Below are positions 1 through 7,500 of a stretch of DNA of 17,881 bases, in pieces. Made by a program: the position numbers and the translations under genes. Below the pieces are notes generated by a model. It made no database searches. It had not been told where the DNA came from and was given only the letters and a program-made list of their open reading frames with translations. Source of the DNA: an uncultured Alphaproteobacteria bacterium (GTDB lineage Bacteria > Pseudomonadota > Alphaproteobacteria > RUG11792); assembly GCA_958448685.1 (NCBI GenBank), contig CAUDEV010000016.1:1-17881 (forward strand), given 5' to 3'. Each line of letters opens with the position of its first letter. Position 1 is the stretch's first letter.

Positions 1-236
1 ATTCCCTCTTTTCTCCACTCACTCCTCTCTTCCCTTATTTCCTTCATTCACTCCTCTACATCTTCATTTTTTATCCTTAGAACATATTTTAAATAGTCAT
101 ATAGGGTTTTATTTAATTTTTCCTCCTTTTGATTGTTTCTTATATTATTTGATAATTTTTCATATCTTAATATCTTCCAATTTGATGAAAAACGTGGTAC
201 TATATCAAAAATAGACAATTTAATATAAAGGTAAAA
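1..236. other. Upstream region of rplY with possible minus-strand small ORFs
   Basis: No recognised gene lies here. The first ~65 bases are almost pure C/T on the plus strand and contain an imperfect direct repeat (CACTCACTCCTCT, CATTCACTCCTCT). On the minus strand a lysine- and asparagine-rich frame runs open from about 218 to a TGA at 50-48, ending KNEDVEE. It has only a TTG start (218-216) and no visible ribosome site. Immediately after that stop an ATG at 47-45, preceded by GAGGAG, opens a highly charged frame (MKEIREERSEWRKEG) that leaves the window. These could be small divergent genes or chance frames in purine-rich DNA; I cannot tell which. Confidence 0.25.
129..156 (+). promoter_or_regulatory. 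Candidate promoter for the rplY-pth-tatC unit
   Basis: TTGATT at 129-134 and GATAAT at 151-156 are separated by 16 bp and match the sigma-70 consensus at 4/6 and 5/6. The region is very AT-rich, so such matches occur by chance; TTGATA/TATCTT at 149-176 is an alternative. Confidence 0.25.
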
Positions 237-863
237 ATGGCATCTAATTTAGTTGTTTCTGCAAGAGATGTTTCGGGAAAAAGAGCGATAAGAAAATTGC
301 GTCATGAAGGATTAGTTCCTGGAATTATTTATGGAGATAACAAAGAACCTGTGTTAGTTTCCGTTGGAGAGAAGGAATTACTTGCGGAATGTTATACATT
401 AGCGTTTTTGGGGCATGTTATTGAAGCCAAAATAGGTTTAAAAACAGAAAAATTTCTTCCAAAAGAAATAGAGTTTGATCCAGTGACTGACAGGCCAGTT
501 CACGTGGATTTCTTAAGAGTTTCGAAGAATTCAAAGGTGAAAGTAAGTATTGCTGTTGAGTTTATTAATGAAGACAAATGTCCTGCGCTTAAGAAAGGCG
601 GCGTAATCAATATTGTTGTCCATAGGCTTGAATGTTTATGTTCTCCGGATTCTATTCCAGAGAAATTGGTAGTTGATCTCTCAGGAAAAGATATAGGGGA
701 AAGCTTCTTATTAGAAAATTTGAATTTGCCTGATGGAATCACTCCTGTGAATTCTGAAAGAGATTCTGTTATTGCGACATTAGTTGGAGCTAGAATATCT
801 GCAGATGAAGAAGTAGCAGCGACTGAAGAAAATGCAGAAAAAACAGAAGAGGCTGCCGCCTAA
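237..863 (+). CDS. rplY: 50S ribosomal protein bL25, long (Ctc/TL5) form
   Basis: This protein binds 5S rRNA in the large ribosomal subunit. The 208 residues have the two-domain Ctc/TL5 layout. The N-terminal RNA-binding domain (about 1-92) carries the family pattern of a basic R..GKRAIRKLR stretch followed by GLVPGIIYG near residues 25-33. A second beta-rich TL5 domain (about 95-185) follows, then a Glu/Ala-rich tail (about 188-208). The short 94-residue gammaproteobacterial form lacks the second domain, so this is the long form common in alphaproteobacteria and many other phyla. The start is preceded by AAAGG at 228-232, five bases from the ATG. The stop codon abuts the pth start directly, so the two are almost certainly co-transcribed; the rplY-pth pair is widely conserved in bacteria. 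Confidence 0.97.
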   Translation: MASNLVVSARDVSGKRAIRKLRHEGLVPGIIYGDNKEPVLVSVGEKELLAECYTLAFLGHVIEAKIGLKTEKFLPKEIEFDPVTDRPVHVDFLRVSKNSKVKVSIAVEFINEDKCPALKKGGVINIVVHRLECLCSPDSIPEKLVVDLSGKDIGESFLLENLNLPDGITPVNSERDSVIATLVGARISADEEVAATEENAEKTEEAAA

Positions 864-1448
864 ATGTTTTTGATAGTAGGTTTGGGAAATCCGGGATTGG
901 ATTATGCCTATACGCGTCATAATGCAGGATTTATGCTTGCCGATCATTTGGCGTATGCTTTTGGATTTCCTGACTACAAATCTAAGTTTAATTCTTTATA
1001 TTCTGAGAAAACACTAAATAAATTTGCGAAAGTTATTATTCAAAAACCTCAGACTTTCATGAATTTATCAGGAAAAGCAGTTTCACAAATAGTATCTTTT
1101 TATAAGATCCCAACAGAGAATATCTTTGTTATTCACGATGACTTAGATCTTTCTCCTCTTGATGTGAAAATAAAATTTTCTGGAAGTAATGGTGGCCATA
1201 ATGGTTTGAAAGATATTGATAAGTTTATAGGGACAAAGTATTGGAGGATTAGAATAGGAATAGGTCGACCTTTATCACGAGATCAAGTTCCTCAATATGT
1301 TCTTTCAACTTTCTATAAAGATGAGCTTTCTGATATGCTTCCAAAGGTTTTTGCGCCTATTTGTAGAAATATGGAATCATTGCTCTTTGAAGAAGAAAAA
1401 TCCGCAGTTATTTCAAAAATAATTCAAGAAATAAAGGAAGTAAAATGA
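864..1448 (+). CDS. pth: Peptidyl-tRNA hydrolase
   Basis: Pth cleaves peptidyl-tRNAs released prematurely from ribosomes, recycling tRNA; the enzyme is cytosolic and essential in bacteria. The 194-residue length is typical. All landmarks of the bacterial Pth family are present: GLGNPG at 6-11, TRHNAGF at 18-24 with the catalytic His20 (E. coli numbering), FMNLSGKAV in the substrate cleft, the HDDLDL segment with the catalytic-partner Asp near 93, and GSNGGHNGLKDI with the conserved His and Asn near 113-114. The ATG follows the rplY stop with no gap. The TGA overlaps the ATG of the following mini-gene as ATGA (1445-1448), a translational-coupling arrangement. Confidence 0.98.
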   Translation: MFLIVGLGNPGLDYAYTRHNAGFMLADHLAYAFGFPDYKSKFNSLYSEKTLNKFAKVIIQKPQTFMNLSGKAVSQIVSFYKIPTENIFVIHDDLDLSPLDVKIKFSGSNGGHNGLKDIDKFIGTKYWRIRIGIGRPLSRDQVPQYVLSTFYKDELSDMLPKVFAPICRNMESLLFEEEKSAVISKIIQEIKEVK

Positions 1449-1585
1449 TTATAAAATTGCTGTGGTGTTCTTTGATGTGTATAGTAACCATAGGGATATT
1501 ATTTTTTTCAGCTGTTGGGATTTCAATTCCTGAAGCTTATTATGAAAAAAGTGAATCTTTTTTTATAACCCCAAATGGAAGATAA
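1445..1585 (+). CDS. 46-residue single-pass membrane mini-protein between pth and tatC
   Basis: The ATG overlaps the pth stop as ATGA, and the frame ends at TAA 1583-1585, overlapping the tatC start by 11 bases. The 46-residue product begins MIIKLLWCSLMCIVTIGILF, with a hydrophobic stretch over about residues 4-28, then a short polar tail (PEAYYEKSESF, ending ITPNGR). It therefore looks like a single-span membrane peptide with a small C-terminal segment. Its place just ahead of tatC is where tatA or tatB often sits, and the size and single span would allow a tiny TatA/B-like partner. However, I see no clear Phe-Gly hinge or long amphipathic helix, so the family is unassigned. Support comes from the two-sided overlap and the absence of any other use for these 126 bases; tatC has no good ribosome site of its own and may depend on its translation. 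Confidence 0.6.
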   Translation: MIIKLLWCSLMCIVTIGILFFSAVGISIPEAYYEKSESFFITPNGR

Positions 1586-2288
1586 ACCTGAAAATCTTTT
1601 ATCGCATATAATAGCACTACGAAAAGTTATAGTTAACTCATGTTTTGCTGTTCTTATAGCAATGATTTTTGCGTTTATTTTTATAGATCAAATAACAGAA
1701 TTTATTTCATATCCACTCATATATGCCATTAATAATTATGGAAAATCGCAAAATTTGATTTATACTTCAGTCAGTGAACTATTTTCTCTGCAGTTGAAAT
1801 TATCGTTTTATACATCTCTTGCTATATGTTTTCCTTATATTTTATATGAATTCTGGAAATTTATAAAACCTGGATTAAAAGAAAAGGAAATAAAGATATC
1901 GAAAAAGTTTATATTATTAACCTCTGGATTTTTCTTTATAGGAATGCTTTTTGCTTTTTACATTGTTATTCCAAACATTTTTAGGATTTTTCTAAGTAAC
2001 GACTCAAATTTTGAATTTCTTCCAAGAATAAGTGAAAATATATCGTTTATTATTGTTTTAATGCTCTCATTTGGGATTAGCTTTCAATTGCCTATATTAA
2101 TCTATATATTGGATAAGCTAAGGATATTAAGAATAACAACATTGAGAAAGCTTTGGAGAGAAATCATTTTGGTAATTGTTGTTTTATCAGCATTGATTAC
2201 ACCTCCAGATGCTATGAGTATGCTTCTTCTAGCAGGTCCTTTAATAATTTTATATTTTCTTTCCTTGATATTTTGTCGTTTTTTATAA
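1575..2288 (+). CDS. tatC: Sec-independent (twin-arginine) translocase subunit TatC
   Basis: TatC is the six-span inner-membrane receptor that recognises twin-arginine signal peptides and exports folded proteins with TatA/TatB. The 237-residue length and hydrophobic pattern fit. Signatures include the first-loop motif SELFSLQLKLS, then FPYILYEFWKFIKPGLKEKE (about 84-103), which contains the conserved F.PGL...E signal-binding segment, FGISFQLP (about 161-168), and ITPPDAMSMLLLAGPLIILY near the end. The N-terminal cytoplasmic motif is degenerate: HIIALRKVIV where most TatCs have HL.ELR, so the acidic residue is lost. The FQLP glutamine (Glu170 in E. coli) is, as far as I recall, common in alphaproteobacterial TatCs. 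The gene overlaps the preceding mini-gene by 11 bases and has no strong ribosome site. No tatA or tatB with a recognisable motif is in this window. Confidence 0.96.
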   Translation: MEDKPENLLSHIIALRKVIVNSCFAVLIAMIFAFIFIDQITEFISYPLIYAINNYGKSQNLIYTSVSELFSLQLKLSFYTSLAICFPYILYEFWKFIKPGLKEKEIKISKKFILLTSGFFFIGMLFAFYIVIPNIFRIFLSNDSNFEFLPRISENISFIIVLMLSFGISFQLPILIYILDKLRILRITTLRKLWREIILVIVVLSALITPPDAMSMLLLAGPLIILYFLSLIFCRFL

Positions 2289-2340
2289 CATTCAAAATGA
2301 AAATCATTCGCAAACATAAATTAACAGAAAATTAATAATT

Positions 2341-2370
2341 TTGTATGAATTTTATTATTTTTTTTATAAA
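2341..2370 (+). promoter_or_regulatory. Candidate promoter for tssK-tssL-tssM
   Basis: TTGTAT at 2341-2346 and TATAAA at 2365-2370 are separated by 18 bp, about 48 bases upstream of the tssK ATG. The 129-base gap after tatC is long compared with the other junctions on this strand, so a new transcription unit here is plausible. The surrounding T-rich sequence weakens the match. Confidence 0.35.
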
Positions 2371-2417
2371 ATATATTAAGAAGAGTATCTTTATTGCAAT
2401 AAGTCAAGGAAGTTTAT

Positions 2418-3779
2418 ATGAGTATGAATGGAAAACGCGTATTTCCCATCCCTCTTGATATAAACTGGCATGAAGGGATGCTTTTGTCGCAACATCATTT
2501 TCAGCAAAATGATTTACGTAATTTTCGGGTTATAGCAAATCAAATCCGGCTTCTTTCATCAAATCATTTTGGCGTTCGGCATTTAAGAACAGACACGGTT
2601 TCTCTCAGCGAGGGACTTTATAGAATCAAGGAAATAGAGGCTGTTTTTCCAGATGGGTTAATTTTTAGTTTTTTCCCTGAAACAAATAAAGGTTTGAAAC
2701 CTCTTGAAATAGATATTGCGGCTTCAATGAAAGAAGGAGAAAATGAATGTACAATATTCTTAGCAATAGCAGAAAGCTCAGATGAAATTTCTCCCATTCT
2801 TGGAAATCCTGCAAGGTATTATTCAATAGACGGGGATTATGTTTCTGATGATAATATAAAGGAAAATACAGTTAAAATTCCTCGGCTTTTTCCAAACGGA
2901 TTTTTATATATAGGGGAAACGATTCCTGAATTTTGTATTGGATTTCCATTATGTAAGATAATCAGAATCGACGGAGTGTTTCATGTGAAAAATTGGACTC
3001 CACCGTGTTTTTTTATTGAAAGGCATTTTCCTCTTTGGGAAAGATGCGAAAAATTAACAAAACAAATTAGAGAAAAAGCTGTTTTTCTTGCTGAAAAACT
3101 TAAAAATTCTTCATCAGGGAACTCAGCATTCGGATCAAGAACGATTTTAGAGCAGATAATAACGATACTTCCTGGATTGGAAACTTTGGTTTATAGCAAT
3201 GAGATAAGACCATATGAATTATATCAGGAATTATCAGAAGTTTTGGGAGCTGTTTCTGTTTTGATCCCAACAGATATAATTCCGGTTATGCAACCTTATG
3301 ATCACAACAATATCGATAATTGCTTGTATACTGTTATAAGTCTTATAGAGCATTACTTATCTGTGATCGAACGTGGATATAATGTTGTTTCATTTAATAA
3401 AAAAGGCAGATTTTTTTATCGTTATATTTCGCTGGATGAAATTGAGAAAATTACAAACAATCGTTTATATATCGGAATAAGGACTGATGTGAACGTTGAT
3501 GTTTCCGAGATAGAAAAATGGATGGCAGAATCAATAATTGTTTCCGATTCCGCCCTAGACTCAGTAAGGAACAAAAGAGTGAAAGGAGCAGACAGACAAT
3601 TAGCAAAGCAAGAAGTTGTCTCCAGAATACTTCCGGGAATAGGGGTAACACTTTTTGAAATTGATTTGGATGATAATTTTATAAAAGGAGAAGAAAATCT
3701 TCATATATTTAATCCAGGGAATCATACGAATATACAACCAAGTGAGATAACTTTATATATTCCAAGAGAAAAAAGGTGA
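2418..3779 (+). CDS. tssK: Type VI secretion baseplate subunit TssK (ImpJ/VasE family)
   Basis: TssK links the T6SS baseplate to the TssJLM membrane complex. The 453-residue length matches the family (about 445). The N-terminal hallmark is clear: PLDINWHEGMLLSQHHFQQND over residues 12-32, equivalent to the conserved W.EGM...QHFQ signature. The body then follows the TssK course: a beta-rich shell domain, a central helical bundle (about 215-315) and a C-terminal receptor domain (about 320-453) rich in beta segments such as LYIGIRTDVNVD and LHIFNPGNHTNI. The ATG has a good ribosome site, AAGGAAG, at 2406-2412. It is followed after four bases by tssL, and the order K-L-M is the classic T6SS arrangement. 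Other core genes (tssB, C, F, G, hcp, vgrG, clpV) are not in the window. Confidence 0.96.
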   Translation: MSMNGKRVFPIPLDINWHEGMLLSQHHFQQNDLRNFRVIANQIRLLSSNHFGVRHLRTDTVSLSEGLYRIKEIEAVFPDGLIFSFFPETNKGLKPLEIDIAASMKEGENECTIFLAIAESSDEISPILGNPARYYSIDGDYVSDDNIKENTVKIPRLFPNGFLYIGETIPEFCIGFPLCKIIRIDGVFHVKNWTPPCFFIERHFPLWERCEKLTKQIREKAVFLAEKLKNSSSGNSAFGSRTILEQIITILPGLETLVYSNEIRPYELYQELSEVLGAVSVLIPTDIIPVMQPYDHNNIDNCLYTVISLIEHYLSVIERGYNVVSFNKKGRFFYRYISLDEIEKITNNRLYIGIRTDVNVDVSEIEKWMAESIIVSDSALDSVRNKRVKGADRQLAKQEVVSRILPGIGVTLFEIDLDDNFIKGEENLHIFNPGNHTNIQPSEITLYIPREKR

Positions 3780-3783
3780 TATT

Positions 3784-4599
3784 ATGGGATTTGATGCCAG
3801 TAATAGTGCTATAGTCCATGGATTTCAAGCTTTTTATTATGAGTTATTAAGACAGAAAGAAAAGGCATTAAGCTTGTATTTTTCGTATGATTCAGGAAAC
3901 TCGGAGGATACTGATACAAAATCAGAAGACTTAAAAACAAAAAATATAGAGGGAGGAGTTGTTGATATTCAAAAGAAAATGTTAACAGTAATTGTCAATG
4001 TTTCAGATTCAATACTTATTAAATCAACTGGAATAAATCCAAAGTTTATTGAAGATGCGAAGTATTTAATGGCAATTTTGACAGATGAAGTTTTTTTGAA
4101 TTTAAAATGGGATGGAGTGAAATTCTGGAGATATACCCTTTTAGAAAAGCAATTATTTCAAACAGAAATAGCTGGTGATAAATTCTTTTCTATGCTGGAT
4201 AATATCATAAATGATTTGGGAAACCAGGAAATGTCGTTTTTGTATCTTATGGTTCTTTCTCTGGGATTTAAAGGAAAATATAGGGATCTCGGCTATTTAG
4301 ATTCTGATGAAAAAATATCTTGGTATAAGGGGCGGCTATGTGCTATCCTAAATACAGGATCTTCTAGATTATTTTTCCCAGGAAGATCTCATATGATTGA
4401 ATCCTGTTATGAACACACATTTATGGAAAGTGATAATAATAATCGTTTACCTGATGTGAGATTCTGGTCTTTTTGTGTTGTTTCTGTGATTTTCCTTTAT
4501 ATTTTGATTTCATATTTTATCTGGATTGATATTACTGGAGAATTGAATGAAATTATGAACAAAATCTCCGAACAAGTTAGACAAGGGCCGCTCATATGA
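3784..4599 (+). CDS. tssL: Type VI secretion inner-membrane protein TssL (DotU/IcmH family)
   Basis: TssL is a tail-anchored inner-membrane protein that pairs with TssM and contacts TssK. The 271 residues contain a cytoplasmic DotU domain with the family pattern AILTDEVFLNLKWDG...FWRYTLLEKQLFQTEIAGDKFF (about 95-140) and LMVLSLGFKGKYRDLG (about 155-170). A single hydrophobic anchor (about 229-247) and a short periplasmic tail of some 24 residues follow. There is no OmpA-like peptidoglycan-binding extension, so it is the short form. A polar Asp/Ser/Lys-rich insert lies near residues 36-60 between the first helix and the conserved core. The stop overlaps the tssM start by four bases (ATGA at 4596-4599). 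Confidence 0.95.
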   Translation: MGFDASNSAIVHGFQAFYYELLRQKEKALSLYFSYDSGNSEDTDTKSEDLKTKNIEGGVVDIQKKMLTVIVNVSDSILIKSTGINPKFIEDAKYLMAILTDEVFLNLKWDGVKFWRYTLLEKQLFQTEIAGDKFFSMLDNIINDLGNQEMSFLYLMVLSLGFKGKYRDLGYLDSDEKISWYKGRLCAILNTGSSRLFFPGRSHMIESCYEHTFMESDNNNRLPDVRFWSFCVVSVIFLYILISYFIWIDITGELNEIMNKISEQVRQGPLI

Positions 4600-7500
4600 T
4601 ATTATTTACGTTTGGTCTTTTTGATAAAATCACAAGAGGAATAGGAAATGCAGAAATTTCTTTTCCAATGATCATAGGGATAGTTCTCTCCATAGCTTTC
4701 ATAGCAATGCTTTTAGTGACTATATTCACCTTAATTTCAATAAAAAGATCAGAATCAAAAGCAAAACGAGTTATTGATATTCCTCCTTCTGCTTTAAAAA
4801 TAGAAGGAAAGAAGATAAAAATTCCTGAGAATGACGCTGACAAATCGACCCCTTTTCCTTTTGGAGAACGAATCAATGGTTATCTCATTAATAAAAGATA
4901 TATAAAAGCCAGTGGAATTGTTCGTTCATTTTTTAAAGCTCTTAACTTCTTAAAGAGTTCTCTTGGAAGGAATTATAAATATAAATTACCGTGGTATTTA
5001 ATCTTAGGTACTGAAGGAAGTGGAAAAACTTCACTTATGAATGGCTTTACACATGATGAAATCTATGACGAAGAAGATGATTCACCATGTACATGGTGGT
5101 TTTTAAAAAATGGTGTTGTTTTGGATATAAAAGGAGATATATTCCTTCCGAAAACAGGTTTTGATTCTGATGAAAAGAATTGGAGTGTTTTATTAAACCT
5201 TCTTTCAAGATATCGTTCTGAAAAGCCTATTAATGGTATTGTTTTGACTATTCCGGCGAGTGAGCTTTATGGAAAAAATAAATTATCTCTTGAAGATATA
5301 AAAAAACGCGCATTATATGTTTCAAGAAAATTAAATTTTGCTCAAAACTATTTAGGAATGAAACTTCCGATTTATATAGTCATAACAAAAACTGATGTAG
5401 TTCCTGGGTTTCAGAGCTTTTGTTCTGAAATACCTGCAAGAAATAGAACGAACATGCTGGGATGGTCTTGTCCTTATTCTGTTTCATTTTCTTATAATTC
5501 CAAAATACTGGATGATGGTTTTTATGCTTTTGAGAATAATTTAAATGATTTAAGAGTTGAGATAATTTCTGAAGGTTCTGCAAAAACAACTATGGATGGA
5601 ATATTTGTATTTCCGAGTGAATTGTTGACAATAAAAGAATCATTAAAATTATATATAGATTCGATATTCAAATCCTCTTCTATTGAAGAAAGATTTTATT
5701 TCAGAGGATTTTATTTCACAGGCGATAGCAAGATGATGCCACTTCTTTCTTTTGATAAAAACAATCAGAATGATGCGATGGCAATAGTTGGAACACCTGA
5801 TGCTGATATCAATGAAGTGGGAAAATTCTCTGCATTTTATAGTGATGAGGATAAAGCTGCGAAAAAGATATTTTTCTTTGAAGATTTGCTTTTGAAAAAA
5901 ATATTTGCAGAAGAAGGAATTGCTTCTCCAATGAAATCAAAAGTGCATCAATCAAACAAATCCATAATGATGGCGAAAATATCAACAGCTGTATTTGTTT
6001 TGATTGGAAGTTATGGATTATTTAATGCTAGAGATTCTTTAAATAACAATAAAAACAATTTATATCCATCACTGTTTAAAGTTTCTTCTTTAATAAAAAA
6101 CGCAGGAGATATGACTTATAAAAACCTGCAAAACAACGGAAATGAAATACTTGCAGATTGTACAAACCAATTGCTTTCCATTATGCAGCAAATTCATAAT
6201 ATACGATTTTCCTCATTATTTGTTCCTGCTTCCTGGTTTAGTTCGATTAACAAAGATTTAACAGAGACATTGAGAACATCTTATCAAAAAGTTGTTATTC
6301 GTACAATTTATATGAATTTGATTTTAAAATCAAGAGAGCTTCTTGGTATGATTCCGGAACACAAATCAAATAATATTGAGGAACTATTAAATCCATATAA
6401 TAGCTATGAATATGAACAACTAAAGAACTTTGTTTTCGGCTTAATTGAATTAGAAAAAAATATAAAAAAATTTGATTCACTTCGAACTTCTGGAGATCCA
6501 AAAGACCTGAACGATCTTATAGATTACACATTTAAAGGTTCTTTGCCAAGTGAGTTTTTGGATAACTATCAGGAATTTAGATCCATATTAATGAACGTTC
6601 CTTTTCCTGCGATTAATTTAAGTCCTTATAAGCAAACAGCGTATGACACGTTGTTAAGTTTGTTTCAAAATTACCTTGATACGATATTTACAACCAGATC
6701 TTCAAATAGCCTTATTTCTCAATTAAATAAATTTATAAATCAACTTTCTAGGCAAAATTTAAAAGAAATTCCGAATTGTTCTGAAGTAATAGCGTTCTCA
6801 AAGAGCTTAACAAAGGTTTGCAAAGATCTCGGAAAAGAAGGGGAAACATGGCTGGATAAGGATATATTCGAAGCCGATAAAGAGTATGATGAATTTTTAG
6901 ATGGGGTTGAAACATTATTTGGAAAGGAAGTGTCTCAGAGATTATTGGATATTACGGCTATAAACTTTGGATATTTAAAGTCTCGCTTAATGGATTTTAA
7001 CTCATTATTAAACCGTGATGTTTCCAAAAGAAACAAAATAAAATCCGAAAAAGAGTCTGCTGTTTCAAGCGGAATATTCATTATTGAAAGATGTTTAGCT
7101 TCTTTATGTGCTGAGCCCTTTATAGAAACTCCAGGAGATTATCAGTTGATTACAGATATACCTGAAGGAAAAATGATTTTTTGGGATGATGAGCTAGTAA
7201 AATATGCATATGAAGTTGGAAAAAGCTATGAGCAATTTATTGCCACAAATTTGAAAGATTTTCCAAGATCTATGCAAGAAGGCATATCTCTTTTGTCAAA
7301 ATCGAACCTTTGTGCATTAATCGCAGGAATTATTGCGAAATCGCAAAGTCTTGTTGATGAACCAACAGGTATAACTGAAGAAATAACCTCTGAGGAATTA
7401 CTCCAAAAGCAAGTTGCGGAATTGAAAGGTGTTGCTCCTAAAATTGTTAATTTGTTAAAAATACTTCGAGATGATAAATTCAGTTTTGTTTTTGGAAATT

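Noticed and set aside
2053..2080. TatC Glu-to-Gln change in the F.LP motif (FQLP) as a defect
   Set aside because: As far as I recall, glutamine at this position is frequent in alphaproteobacterial TatC, so it is not evidence of inactivation.
2153..2335. 60-codon plus-strand frame overlapping the end of tatC
   Set aside because: It lies almost entirely within the conserved TatC C-terminus in another frame and shows no features of its own.
4592..4876. Minus-strand open frames inside tssM and tssK (e.g. 3451-3651, 4592-4876, 7226-7540, 8264-8764)
   Set aside because: They lie wholly or almost wholly in antisense within well-supported genes, match no family I recognise and have no ribosome sites; they are shadow frames.
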